In this document: in pieces, positions 51,793 through 61,598 of the stretch
Position numbering within the stretch: position 1 is the first letter of the stretch
Layout: each line of letters opens with the position of its first letter
Source of the DNA: Streptomyces albiflavescens
Lineage (GTDB): Bacteria; Actinomycetota; Actinomycetes; Streptomycetales; Streptomycetaceae
Assembly: GCF_014645835.1 (NCBI RefSeq)
Contig: NZ_BMMM01000003.1
Span: 496,001-560,000 of the forward strand
DNA: 64,000 bases
Direction of reading: 5' to 3'
Translations under genes and position numbers: made by a program
Notes under the pieces: generated by a model
The model's database searches: none
What the model was told of the DNA's origin: nothing
Seen by the model: the letters and a program-made list of their open reading frames with translations, nothing else

Positions 51793-52491
51793 ATGACGAC
51801 GGACACCGAAGAGCCGACGCTCACGGTCGACGAGCTGGCCGCGCGGGCGGGCATGACGGTCCGTACGGTCCGCTTCTACAGCGCCAAGGGCCTGCTGCCG
51901 CCGCCCGTGATCGGTCCCCGGAGGGTGGGCCACTACAGCCAGGAGCACGTGGCCCGGCTCGCGCTCATCGAGGAGTTGCAGCACCAGGGCATGACGCTGG
52001 CGGCGATCGAGCGCTATCTGACGCAGCTGCCGCCCGGCCTGAGCGCTCATGACCTCGCCATCCACCGGGCCGTGGTGGCCTCCTGGGCGCCCGACGCCGC
52101 GGAGGACGTGACGCGGGAGGAGCTGGAGCGGCGGGCCGGGCGCTCCCTCGACGACGGGGACCTGGACCGGCTCGCCGCGATGAGCGTCATCGAGCGGACC
52201 GCGGACTCCTTCCGCGTGGACCCCGGGCTGCTGCGGCTCGGCGTACAGCTGCTCGACGTACCGCTCGCCCAGGAGTCGATCCTCGCGGCGCGCACGGTCC
52301 TCCTTGAGCACTCGCGTGCGGCCGCCCACGAGCTGTCCACGCTGCTGCGGGAGGCGGTGGGCGAGGGGGAGTCCGTGGCGGCGGTGAAGTCGCTCTCGGC
52401 GCATATGCAGCCGCTGGTGGTGCAGGCGCTGCTGACCGCTTTCCAGCGCTCCCTCAAGGAGGAAGTGCGGGAGTGGCTCAAGGAGTCCTGA
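51793..52491 (+). CDS. MerR-family transcriptional regulator
   Basis: A 232-residue regulator whose N-terminal winged HTH (LTVDELAARAGMTVRTVRFY) and coiled-coil region are typical of MerR proteins. The C-terminal effector domain is longer than in metal sensors and has no Cys-rich metal site. It is divergent from the long-chain acyl-CoA ligase, so fatty acids or acyl-CoAs are the likely signal. The start ATG 51793 is the first in the frame; GACAGGACCTGCC upstream contains a weak GG-rich site. Confidence 0.92.
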   Translation: MTTDTEEPTLTVDELAARAGMTVRTVRFYSAKGLLPPPVIGPRRVGHYSQEHVARLALIEELQHQGMTLAAIERYLTQLPPGLSAHDLAIHRAVVASWAPDAAEDVTREELERRAGRSLDDGDLDRLAAMSVIERTADSFRVDPGLLRLGVQLLDVPLAQESILAARTVLLEHSRAAAHELSTLLREAVGEGESVAAVKSLSAHMQPLVVQALLTAFQRSLKEEVREWLKES

Positions 52492-52506
52492 GCCACTCCC
52501 CCTCCG

Positions 52507-53220
52507 CTACGAGACCTTCAGCCCCGCCGCGGACGCGGTGGGTGTGTCGCCGTCCGCGAGCTGACGCAGCCGCTCGGCGTACATCCGGGCGAGGCCGGTC
52601 AGTGTGCCGGAGGCCCCCGACCGCGCCGAGTTGGTGTCGGCACGGTGCTCCAGGGTGCCGATGTACTTCCCCTGGAGGATCACCGTCTCCTGGGTGTGCT
52701 CCTTGGCGACGGACTTGTACTGGAAGGTGACGCTTCCGGCGTCGTAGGTCGGGGTGCCGAGCACCTGGAGCGCGCTGGTGCGGTTGCGGGCGTAGCGGTC
52801 CCAGGCCTTGAAGGCCTTCGAGGCGGCCTTCGCGTTGCTGTACACGATGACCTCGAAGCGGGCGCCGTCGCCGGCGCCGGAGCCGCTGTAGCCGACATCA
52901 CCGTGCGCCACGGCGTTCCTGCACTTCGAGGACGGCTCCTTGCAGTTCGTGGGTGCCTTGGCGCGGCTGGAGAGCGCCTCGGTGACCGTGCGCAGGGCGG
53001 TGGGCATGCTGTCGGCGGGCGGCAGCACGGACTGCGCCTGCTGGGCTCCGGTCAGCGACCCGCCTGCCGTCGAACCGCCGCCGGTGCGACTGCGGGAGGT
53101 GGACGAGTACCCCCGGCTCTTCTTCTTGTGCTTCTTGCCCTGGCATCCCGTGAGCGCGAGCGACAGGACGAGAACGCCGACTCCGGCTCCTCGCAGCACT
53201 CGCTTGGTGGTGCACCGCAC
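52507..53220 (-). CDS. Putative lipoprotein
   Basis: A 237-residue exported protein. The N-terminus VRCTTKRVLRGAGV leads into a hydrophobic stretch and the lipobox LALTGC, so it should be lipidated and anchored outside. A Lys/Ser/Gly-rich linker follows (KKHKKKSRGYSSTSR), then a globular domain with two Cys (TNCKEPSSKCR) that may form a disulphide. No family is recognised. The start is GTG 53220 after GGAGGGG. It converges on the MerR gene. Confidence 0.8.
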   Translation of the reverse strand: MRCTTKRVLRGAGVGVLVLSLALTGCQGKKHKKKSRGYSSTSRSRTGGGSTAGGSLTGAQQAQSVLPPADSMPTALRTVTEALSSRAKAPTNCKEPSSKCRNAVAHGDVGYSGSGAGDGARFEVIVYSNAKAASKAFKAWDRYARNRTSALQVLGTPTYDAGSVTFQYKSVAKEHTQETVILQGKYIGTLEHRADTNSARSGASGTLTGLARMYAERLRQLADGDTPTASAAGLKVS

Positions 53221-53316
53221 GTACGGCCCCTCCGTTGGCGTGATCATGATCTACGGGAACCTAGGACGTGGGCGGGGCGCTTCCGGTTGCGTCACCGGCG
53301 TACGTACAGAAAACCC

Positions 53317-53979
53317 TCACAAGTAGGCGGATCCGCCCGCCACATTGAGGGTCTGGCCGGTCAGAAAGCCGCTGCCCTCGTCGACCACGTGGAGGAGCGT
53401 GGAGACGAGATCGGACGGCTCCTGCGTCCTGGGGACGGCCTGCTGGGCGCGGACGTGTCGAAGCCTCCGGCCGCGCCGACGGTCCGCTCGGCGGTGGCCG
53501 TGCGCACCAACCGGTCCCGCGGGCGGCCGTACGGCGAGGGCGAAGGCGCGGCGCACGGCGAGCGGAAGGTCACGGGCGTGCTGGAGGTCCAGCGCCGCCT
53601 TGGCCGCCGGACGGGCGAGCCCGATGAGGTCGCCCGACAGCATGGGGTCCTGCTGGAGGTGGCGGCGGTCCTGCTGGCCCGCCATCACCACCAGCAGGGT
53701 GCGTGAGCGGCGGGCGTTGAGCAGGCCGATGAGTCCGTTGGCGAGCCCGGCCGCGATGGGCAGGCTGACGAAGGCGGGCCGCCCGGTGGCGCGGGCGTAT
53801 CCGTCGGCCATGGAGACGACGGCGCCCTCGTGGATGCCGAGGACGTACTCGGGCGCGTCCTCGGTTTCCGCGAGGGCGGCCAGGAAAGGCAGTTCGGTGG
53901 TGCCGGGGTTGCCGAAGACGCGGTCCACGCCCTCGCCGCGCAGGATGTCCAGCAGGGCGAGGGCGGGGCGGCGACCCAT
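53317..53979 (-). pseudogene. Chimeric remnant: benzoylformate decarboxylase N-terminus joined to an SDR C-terminus
   Basis: The first ~155 codons (from ATG 53979 after GGAGCTCCC) read as the N-terminal TPP-enzyme domain of a benzoylformate decarboxylase (VFGNPGTTELPFLAAL, LNARRSRTLLVVMAGQQD, LAVRPPAGPV) and then stop resembling it near 53510. The rest belongs to an SDR: in one frame RLVRTATAERTVGAAGGF, then after a one-base shift near 53455 AVPRTQEPSDLVSTLLHVV and the family ending GQTLNVAGG. The open frame is kept by chance. A deletion fused two neighbouring genes and left about 29% of the decarboxylase. No function is expected. Confidence 0.85.
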
Positions 53980-54105
53980 GGGAGCTCCTCGGTGGGGGCG
54001 AGTACCGGTTCGCCGGTCAGCGTCCGGTCCCCGCCCCAGAGGAGCAAGCCCCACATACCACTCAGCGATACGGCAGGCGCCGCCGAGGCTCTGCCGGTCC
54101 TGTCG

Positions 54106-56283
54106 TTACTTGTCGCTGAACCGCTCGCCCTTCTCCGCCTTCTCGACGAGCAGCGCGGGCGGGGTGAACCGCTCCCCGTAGCGCTCGGCGAGTTCACGCG
54201 CGCGTGCCACGAATCCGGGCAGCCCGCCGTCGTACCCGTTGATGTACTGCAGTACGCCACCGGTCCAGCCGGGGAAGCCGATCCCGAAGATGGATCCGAT
54301 GTTGGCGTCGGCGACGGAGGTCAGCACGCCTTCCTCCAGGAGCCGGACGGTGTCCAGCGCCTCGGAGAAGAGCATGCGTTCCTGCATGTCCCTGAACGGG
54401 ATCTCGTGGCCCGGCTTGGTGAAGTGCTCGCGCAGCCCCGGCCACAGCTTGCCGCGCTTGCCGTCCTCCCCGTACTCGTAGAAGCCCGCGCCGCCGCTGC
54501 GCCCGGTGCGGCCGAACGCGTCGACCATGCGGTCGATGACCGCCTCGGCCGGGTGCGTCTGCCAGGTGCCGCCCGCCTCCTCGACGGCCTGCTTCGACTC
54601 CTTACGGATCTTGCGCGGCAGGGTGAGCGTGAGCTCGTCCATGAGAGAGAGGACCTTGGCCGGGTAGCCGGCCTGGGCTGCGGCCTGCTCGACGGACGCG
54701 GGCTCGATGCCCTCGCCGACCATCGCGACGCCCTCGTTGATGAAGTGGCCGATGACGCGCGAGGTGAAGAAGCCGCGCGAGTCATTGACGACGATCGGGG
54801 TCTTCTTGATCTGCCGTACCAGGTCGAAGGCGCGCGCCAGTGCCTCGTCGCCGGTGCGCTCGCCCTTGATGATCTCGACGAGCGGCATCTTGTCGACGGG
54901 CGAGAAGAAGTGCAGCCCGATGAAGTCGTCCTGGCGATCCACGCCCTCGGCGAGCACGGTGATCGGCAGGGTCGAGGTGTTGGAGCACAGCAGCGCGTCC
55001 GGCTCGACGATGTTCTGGATCTCCTGGAACACCTTGTGCTTGAGCGCGGTGTCCTCGAAGACGGCCTCGATGACGGCGTCGCAGCCGGCCAGGTCGTTCG
55101 GGTCGGAGGTGGGCGTGATGCGGGCCAGGAGCGCGTCGGCCTTGTCCTGGCTGGTACGCCCCCGGGAGACCGCCTTCGCGCAGAGCTTCTCGGAGTAGGC
55201 CTTGCCCTTGGCCGCCGCCTCCGCGGACACGTCCTTGAGGACGACGTCGATGCCGGCGCGGGCGCACGAGTAGGCGATGCCCGCGCCCATCATCCCGGCG
55301 CCGAGGACGGCGACCTTGCGGACCTCGCGCGGCTCGATGCCCTTGGGCCGGTTGGCGCCGGAGTTGACCGCCTGGAGATCGAAGAAGAACGCCTGGATCA
55401 TGTTCTTCGAGGTCTGCCCGGTGACGAGCTCGGTGAAGTAGCGCGCCTCGATGGTCAGCGCGGTCTCGAAGTCGACCTGCGAGCCCTCCACGGCGGCCGC
55501 CATGATGTTGCGCGGGGCCGGGTAGGGGGCGCCGTTCAGCTGCTTCCTCAGGTTGGCCGGGAAGGCGGGCAGATTGGCGGCGAACTTCGGGTTCGACGGC
55601 GTACCGCCCGGGATCTTGTAGCCCGGCTTGTCCCAGGGCTGCTGCGACTCGGGGTTGGCGTCGATGAAGGCGCGCGCTTTGGCGAGCATCTCCTCGGGGG
55701 TCGCCGCCAAGTCGTGCACGAGGCCGTTCTCCAGGGCCCGCTTCGGGGAGTACTGGGTGCCCTGGAGCAGCACCTTCAGCAGGGCGTCCGTGATGCCCAT
55801 CAGTCGGACGGTGCGGGTGACGCCGCCGCCGGCGGGCAGCAGACCGAGGGTGACCTCGGGCAGGCCGATCTTGGAGCCGGGCGCGTCGAGGGCGATGCGG
55901 TGGTGGGAGGCGAGGGCGATCTCGTAACCGCCGCCGAGGGCCGCGCCGTTGATGGCGGCGACGACCGGCTTGCCCAGGGTCTCGATGCGGCGCAGGGAGG
56001 ACTTGATGGCCGTACCGGTGTCGAAGGCCTGCTGGGCGTCCTCCGGCCCGGCCTGGATCATGTCCTTGAGGTCACCGCCGGCGAAGAAGGTCTTCTTCGC
56101 GGAGGTGTAGATGATGCCGCGGATGGAGTCCTTCTCGGCCTCGGCGCGCTCGGCGATCGCCGCGATCGAGTCCTTGAAGGCCTGGTTCATGGTGTTGGCG
56201 GACTGGTTGGGGTCGTCGAGGACGAGGGTGACGACGCCGGTCTCGTCCTGTTCCCAGCGGATGGTGGTGGACTCAGTGCTCAT
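54106..56283 (-). CDS. fadB: Fused enoyl-CoA hydratase/3-hydroxyacyl-CoA dehydrogenase (FadB/FadJ-type)
   Basis: Multifunctional beta-oxidation alpha subunit of 725 residues. The N-terminal crotonase domain keeps both catalytic Glu (GGGYEIALASH and GLPEVTLGLLPAGGG). The dehydrogenase domain has the NAD motif LGAGMMGAGIAYSCARAGI, the GLHFFSPVDKMPLVEII block with the catalytic His, and NDSRGFFTSRV. The C-terminal half-domain is complete. It is the last gene of the beta-oxidation operon, 39 bp after the thiolase gene. Confidence 0.95.
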   Translation of the reverse strand: MSTESTTIRWEQDETGVVTLVLDDPNQSANTMNQAFKDSIAAIAERAEAEKDSIRGIIYTSAKKTFFAGGDLKDMIQAGPEDAQQAFDTGTAIKSSLRRIETLGKPVVAAINGAALGGGYEIALASHHRIALDAPGSKIGLPEVTLGLLPAGGGVTRTVRLMGITDALLKVLLQGTQYSPKRALENGLVHDLAATPEEMLAKARAFIDANPESQQPWDKPGYKIPGGTPSNPKFAANLPAFPANLRKQLNGAPYPAPRNIMAAAVEGSQVDFETALTIEARYFTELVTGQTSKNMIQAFFFDLQAVNSGANRPKGIEPREVRKVAVLGAGMMGAGIAYSCARAGIDVVLKDVSAEAAAKGKAYSEKLCAKAVSRGRTSQDKADALLARITPTSDPNDLAGCDAVIEAVFEDTALKHKVFQEIQNIVEPDALLCSNTSTLPITVLAEGVDRQDDFIGLHFFSPVDKMPLVEIIKGERTGDEALARAFDLVRQIKKTPIVVNDSRGFFTSRVIGHFINEGVAMVGEGIEPASVEQAAAQAGYPAKVLSLMDELTLTLPRKIRKESKQAVEEAGGTWQTHPAEAVIDRMVDAFGRTGRSGGAGFYEYGEDGKRGKLWPGLREHFTKPGHEIPFRDMQERMLFSEALDTVRLLEEGVLTSVADANIGSIFGIGFPGWTGGVLQYINGYDGGLPGFVARARELAERYGERFTPPALLVEKAEKGERFSDK

Positions 56284-56322
56284 CAGGGGTGCTCCGTTGA
56301 TCCGTGTATCCGTTGGGAAAGG

Positions 56323-57537
<1,215 letters not shown>

Positions 57538-57585
57538 TGGTAAGCCTTTCAAGAGAGCCGGGAGGGCGGAGCTGGGCTGTGAGGG

Positions 57586-58728
57586 TCAGCCGAGCAGGGA
57601 ACGGCCGATGATCTCCTTCATGATCTCGGTGGTCCCGCCGTAGATGGTCTGGATACGTCCGTCGGTGAAGGCCCTGGCGACGCGGTACTCCGTCATGTAG
57701 CCGTAGCCGCCGTGCAGTTGGAGGCAGCGGTCCGCGACCCGCTTCTGCAGTTCGGTGGCCCACCACTTGGCCATCGAGGCGTGCACCGCGTCGAGTTCCC
57801 CGTTCGAGTGATCGACGATGCAGCGGTCGAGGAACGTCCGGGTGACGGCGCACTCGGTGGCCATCTCGGCTATCTCGAAGCGGATGTGCTGGAGCTTGGA
57901 GAGCGGCCGCCCGAAGGCCTCGCGCTCCTTGACGTATGCGGTGGTGATCTCCAGCAGGTACTCGGCGGCCGCGATGCCGGCAACGGCGATGCCCATGCGC
58001 TCCTGCGCGAGGTTCGTCATCAGATGGACGAAGGCGCCGTTCGGCTCGCCGAGCAGGTTCTCCTTGGGGACGCGCACGTCGTTGAAGAACAGCTCGGCCG
58101 TGTCCTGGGACTTCTGGCCGATCTTGTCGAGGTTGCGGCCGCGCTCGAAGCCCTCGGCGCCGCGTTCGACGACAAGCAGCGAGAGTCCGTGAGCGCCGCC
58201 CTCGGGCGTCGTCTTCGCGACCACGATCACCAGGTCGGCCAGGATTCCGTTGGAGATGAAGGTCTTGGAGCCGTTGAGCAGCCAGTGGTCGCCCTTGTCC
58301 TCGGCATGCGTCTTGATGCCCTGGAGGTCGGACCCGGCGCCGGGTTCGGTCATCGCGATCGCCGTGATCAGCGAACCGTCGCAGAAGCCGGGCAGCCAGC
58401 GCCGCTTCTGCTCCTCGGTGGACAGGTCCGTCAGATACGGCCCGATGATGTCGTTGTGCAGCCCGAGGGCGAGCCCTGGCGCGCCGGCGCGCGTGAACTC
58501 CTCGGCGAGGACGGCGCTGTAACGGAAGTCGGGGTTGCCGCCGCCTCCGTACTCCTCGGGAACGGCGAGCCCGAGCAGGCCCTGCTTCCCGGCCGCCCGC
58601 CAGGCGTCGCGCGAGACGATGCCGTCCTTCTCCCACTGCTCGTAGTGGGGCAGCACCTCCTTGGCGAGGAAGGTGCGCACGGTCTCGCGGAACGCGTCGT
58701 GCTCGGCGGTGAAGATCTGCCGCTTCAT
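57586..58728 (-). CDS. Acyl-CoA dehydrogenase
   Basis: FAD enzyme of 380 residues catalysing the first beta-oxidation step. It has [16 protein letters not shown] (FAD/substrate), the [10 protein letters not shown] helix, [10 protein letters not shown] and the C-terminal [13 protein letters not shown]. The position of the catalytic Glu in medium-chain enzymes (YEGT) is Gly here, a variant common in actinobacterial FadE proteins in which the base lies elsewhere. The start ATG 58728 is preceded by AGGAGG within a 26-bp duplication. Confidence 0.93.
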   Translation of the reverse strand: MKRQIFTAEHDAFRETVRTFLAKEVLPHYEQWEKDGIVSRDAWRAAGKQGLLGLAVPEEYGGGGNPDFRYSAVLAEEFTRAGAPGLALGLHNDIIGPYLTDLSTEEQKRRWLPGFCDGSLITAIAMTEPGAGSDLQGIKTHAEDKGDHWLLNGSKTFISNGILADLVIVVAKTTPEGGAHGLSLLVVERGAEGFERGRNLDKIGQKSQDTAELFFNDVRVPKENLLGEPNGAFVHLMTNLAQERMGIAVAGIAAAEYLLEITTAYVKEREAFGRPLSKLQHIRFEIAEMATECAVTRTFLDRCIVDHSNGELDAVHASMAKWWATELQKRVADRCLQLHGGYGYMTEYRVARAFTDGRIQTIYGGTTEIMKEIIGRSLLG

Positions 58729-58775
58729 GCGGGAAACGCCCTCCTGGAGTTCATGCGGGAAACGCCTTCCTAGAG
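58724..58775. repeat. 26-bp tandem duplication of the acyl-CoA dehydrogenase start region
   Basis: The unit at 58724-58749 is repeated at 58750-58775 with two changes. Each copy contains a ribosome-binding site and an ATG. The upstream copy creates a 9-codon frame (58754-58725, MNSRRAFPA) whose TGA overlaps the true ATG (ATGA). Confidence 0.85.
58725..58754 (-). CDS. Possible 9-codon upstream ORF coupled to the acyl-CoA dehydrogenase
   Basis: Made by the 26-bp duplication: ATG 58754, preceded by GGAAGG, reads MNSRRAFPA and ends in TGA overlapping the dehydrogenase ATG. Its second half contains the AGGAGG of the real gene. It may route ribosomes to the gene or merely be tolerated. No product is expected. 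Confidence 0.4.
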   Translation of the reverse strand: MNSRRAFPA

Positions 58776-59783
58776 CCAGTTCTTGACGGTTTCGATGAGC
58801 CTGGCCGGTTCCGGCCCGACGGGGATGACGTTGAGCATCGTCACTCCGGCCTCCCGGAAGGCCTCGACACGCTCGCGGACGTAGCTCTCTGGTCCACACA
58901 GCGACATCAGCTCGCAGAACTCGTCCGGTACGGCGGCCTCGGCCTCCTTCTTCCGCCCGGAGAGGTACAGATCCTGGATGAGCCGGGCTTCCTTCTCGTA
59001 GCCGTACGCCACCGCGAGGTCGTTGTAGAAGTTCTTTCCGGGCGCGCCCATGCCTCCCACGTAGAGGGCGATTCTGGGCCGTGCGAGGTCCCGTACGGCC
59101 GCCGCGTCCTCTCCGATGGCGAGCAGTCCGCCCGCGACGGTCCCCAGCGGGCCGAGGGCCGGGTCCCTGCGTGCGGCGCCTTCCGCCAGCGCGGTGCCCC
59201 ACACCTGGTGGGCCTTCTCCGGGAGGAACAGGGTGGGCAGCCAGCCGTTGGCGACCTCGGCGGTCATACGGACGTTGGCGGGGCCCAGCGAGGCGACGTA
59301 CAGGGGTACTTCGGGGCGTACGGGATGGGTGAGGATCTTCAGGGGCTTGCCGAGGCCGCCTGGGCGGGGCATGTCGGTGATGCCGTGATGGTCGATGACC
59401 TCGCGGCGCAGGATGCGACGCGTCAGCTCGATGGTCTCGCGGGTGCGGCCGAGCGGCTTGTCGTACGGCTTTCCGTGCCAGCCCTCGACGACCTGCGGGC
59501 CGGAGGCGCCGAGCCCGATGAGGGCGCGCCCTCCGGAGATCGCGTCGAGCCCGGCGGCCGTCTGAGCGATCAGCGCGGGGGTGCGCGAGTAGACATTGAG
59601 GATCGCGGCGCCGATCTTCATGCGCTCGGTGCGGGCGGCCAGATAGCCCATGATCGTGGGCGAGTCGAAGCCGTAGGCCTCGGCGACCCAGACGGCGTCC
59701 AGGCCCGCGGACTCCAGCGCCGCGACCTCGTCGGCAGCCTGGCGGGGGTCGCCCGCGTAGTCGAGCGTGAGGGAGAGCTCCAT
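58770..59783 (-). CDS. LLM-class F420/flavin-dependent oxidoreductase
   Basis: A 337-residue TIM-barrel luciferase-like oxidoreductase. The N-terminal LSLTLDYAG, GLDAVWVAEAYGFDSPT and the LIGLGASGPQVVEGWHG block mark an F420-dependent enzyme of the LLM family. The substrate is unknown. It is the second gene of the beta-oxidation operon; its ATG shares one base with the stop of the CaiB gene (TGATG). It may process an unusual CoA thioester or a branched product. Confidence 0.9.
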   Translation of the reverse strand: MELSLTLDYAGDPRQAADEVAALESAGLDAVWVAEAYGFDSPTIMGYLAARTERMKIGAAILNVYSRTPALIAQTAAGLDAISGGRALIGLGASGPQVVEGWHGKPYDKPLGRTRETIELTRRILRREVIDHHGITDMPRPGGLGKPLKILTHPVRPEVPLYVASLGPANVRMTAEVANGWLPTLFLPEKAHQVWGTALAEGAARRDPALGPLGTVAGGLLAIGEDAAAVRDLARPRIALYVGGMGAPGKNFYNDLAVAYGYEKEARLIQDLYLSGRKKEAEAAVPDEFCELMSLCGPESYVRERVEAFREAGVTMLNVIPVGPEPARLIETVKNWL

Positions 59784-60937
59784 CAATCGCCGTCCTTCAT
59801 CGGATCGCCGTCTTTCATCAGGTCGGGTACGCCCCAGTCGCGGGCCACGTCCGCGGTGTCCGCGCCCGGTTGGGCGGGACCGCTGCGGACGGCGGTGTGG
59901 GAGAGGGAGAAGCGGGGCGCGGGGGCCGGCTGGGTGATGCCGCCGTGGTCGACGAAGGTGCCGCGGGCCGCGAGATGCGGGTGGGCGGGCGCCTCGCGCA
60001 GCGACAGGACCGGCGCCACGCACGCGTCGGAGCCTTCGAAGACCGCGGTCCACTCGTCTCTCGTACGAGTCTTGAAGCGGGCGGCGACGGCTTCGCGCAG
60101 CTCGCCCCAGCGGGCCAGGTCCCTGCGGGCGGAGGCCATTTCCTCGATGCCGAGGAGATCCACGAACTCGTCGTAGAACTGCTGCTCCAGGGCGCCCACC
60201 GCCATGTACTGGCCGTCAGCCGTCTCGTACGTCCCGTAGTAGGGGCAGCCGCCGTCCAGGAGGTTGGCGCCTCGCCGGTCCTGCCAGCCTCCGGCGGCGA
60301 GCATGCCGTGGATCATCGCGGCCAGGTGCGCGGCGCCGTCGACGATCGCCGCGTCCACGACCTGTCCCGCGCCGGTCGCGCGTGCGTGGTGGAGCGCGGC
60401 GAGGATCCCGACGACGAGGTAGAGCGAGCCGCCCGCGTAGTCGCCGACGAGGTTCGCGGGGACCGTGGGCGGCTCGTCCGGCCTGCCGATCATGCCGAGG
60501 GTGCCGGTGAGGGCGATGTACGCGATGTCGTGCCCGGCGCGCTGGGCGAGCGGACCCTCCTGACCCCAGCCGGTCATCCGCCCGTAGATGAGTTTCGGGT
60601 TGCGGACATGGCAGGTCTCGGGGCCCACGCCGAGGCGCTCGGCGACGCCGGGGCGGTAGCCCTCGATGAGGACGTCGGCGCGTTCGACCAGGTCGAGGAC
60701 GCGGTCCTGGCCGTCCTGGGTCTTGAGGTCGATGATCACGGACCGCTTGTTGCGGTTGGTGATGTCGTACTCCGGGTTGATCGCCAGCCCGGCGCCGCCG
60801 GGCCGGTCCACGCGCACGACGTCCGCGCCGAGGTCGGCGAGGAGCATGGCGGCGAACGGGCCCGGGCCGATGCCGGCCAGCTCGACGACGCGCACCCCGA
60901 CGAGCGGGCCGTGCCCTGGCGTCCCTGCCACTGTCAT
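59783..60937 (-). CDS. CaiB/BaiF-family CoA transferase or alpha-methylacyl-CoA racemase
   Basis: A 384-residue protein with the N-terminal VVELAGIGPGPFAAMLLADL, DRPGGAGLA and the active-site region NLVGDYAGGSLYL, whose Asp aligns with the catalytic Asp of CaiB and Mcr. The overall size and the Gly-rich segment favour an alpha-methylacyl-CoA racemase. The C-terminus is a duplicated MKDGD repeat. ATG 60937 is preceded by GGGGG. First gene of the beta-oxidation operon, with a promoter and palindromes just upstream. Confidence 0.9.
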   Translation of the reverse strand: MTVAGTPGHGPLVGVRVVELAGIGPGPFAAMLLADLGADVVRVDRPGGAGLAINPEYDITNRNKRSVIIDLKTQDGQDRVLDLVERADVLIEGYRPGVAERLGVGPETCHVRNPKLIYGRMTGWGQEGPLAQRAGHDIAYIALTGTLGMIGRPDEPPTVPANLVGDYAGGSLYLVVGILAALHHARATGAGQVVDAAIVDGAAHLAAMIHGMLAAGGWQDRRGANLLDGGCPYYGTYETADGQYMAVGALEQQFYDEFVDLLGIEEMASARRDLARWGELREAVAARFKTRTRDEWTAVFEGSDACVAPVLSLREAPAHPHLAARGTFVDHGGITQPAPAPRFSLSHTAVRSGPAQPGADTADVARDWGVPDLMKDGDPMKDGD

Positions 60938-60962
60938 CAAGCCCCCAGCACTGTGACACCAC

Positions 60963-61007
60963 TGATGTGACATCAGCGATGTTAAGAACGTGTTCCACAT
61001 CGGGCAA
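60963..61007 (-). promoter_or_regulatory. Promoter with overlapping palindrome for the beta-oxidation operon
   Basis: On the minus strand TTGCCC (61007-61002) and TAACAT (60984-60979) are 17 bp apart, a good -35/-10 pair. The perfect 13-bp palindrome TGATGTGACATCA at 60963-60975 covers the expected transcript start and is a likely operator. Binding there would block initiation. Confidence 0.6.
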
Positions 61008-61018
61008 GCCCTTGACGA

Positions 61019-61030
61019 GCAAGCGCTTAG
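61019..61030. promoter_or_regulatory. AAGCGCTT-centred palindrome upstream of the beta-oxidation promoter
   Basis: GCAAGCGCTTAG, with the perfect 8-bp core AAGCGCTT, lies about 12 bp upstream of the -35 box. It resembles sites bound by TetR-type regulators of acyl-CoA metabolism in actinobacteria, from memory. The regulator is not encoded nearby. Confidence 0.4.
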
Positions 61031-61079
61031 TTAAATTCCCTGGTGCGGACCGGAACGAAGAGGGACGTAACAGGGCGCG

Positions 61080-61460
61080 TCAGTGCTCGTCCAGCTCGGC
61101 GATCAGCTTCTTCGGCGCGATCGTCCGGTAGCTCTCCTCGACCCAGTCGCACAGCAGCTCCGCGGCCGGAGCGCCCCGCTCCGCCAGGGGTATGCGCACC
61201 CAGCCGGACCTGCCGAGGCCGTATCCGGCGGGCTCCGCGCCCGGTGAGGTGAGGGCATGAGCGTGCGCGGACCCGTCCTTGAGCTTCAGGGTGACGCCCA
61301 GCGGATACCTGCCGTCGTCGACTCCGAGGAAGACGAACACCTTCTTGTTGACCTTCGCGACGGCCTCGCCCCAGGGGAACTCCTCCGCGGCACCGGGCAG
61401 GCCGAGGGCGAACTCGCGCACCTTCTCCCACTTTTTCAGGGCGTCCTTCGGCACGGCCAC
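61080..61460 (-). CDS. MmcQ/YjbR-family protein
   Basis: A 126-residue protein of the YjbR/CyaY-like fold (LGLPGAAEEFPWGEAVAKVNKK, read in parts as GLPGAAEEFPWGE and KVFVFLGV). It is often called a DNA-binding family, but its function is unclear. The complete length and C-terminal PKKLIAELDE are typical. It precedes the beta-oxidation operon in the same direction, separated by 142 bp holding that operon's own promoter, so it is probably transcribed separately. Confidence 0.88.
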   Translation of the reverse strand: MAVPKDALKKWEKVREFALGLPGAAEEFPWGEAVAKVNKKVFVFLGVDDGRYPLGVTLKLKDGSAHAHALTSPGAEPAGYGLGRSGWVRIPLAERGAPAAELLCDWVEESYRTIAPKKLIAELDEH

Positions 61461-61598
61461 GGCTCCTCCGACCTCTTCGTCCGACCTCGTCGTTCGCCTG
61501 CTCGTACCTCACGCTAGCCTCAGCCACCGACAACGGCGCTTCGCGCACGCTGTGGGGGTACCGCCCGCTAGAGCGCAGCCGAGAGTGGGGAAGGTGTC

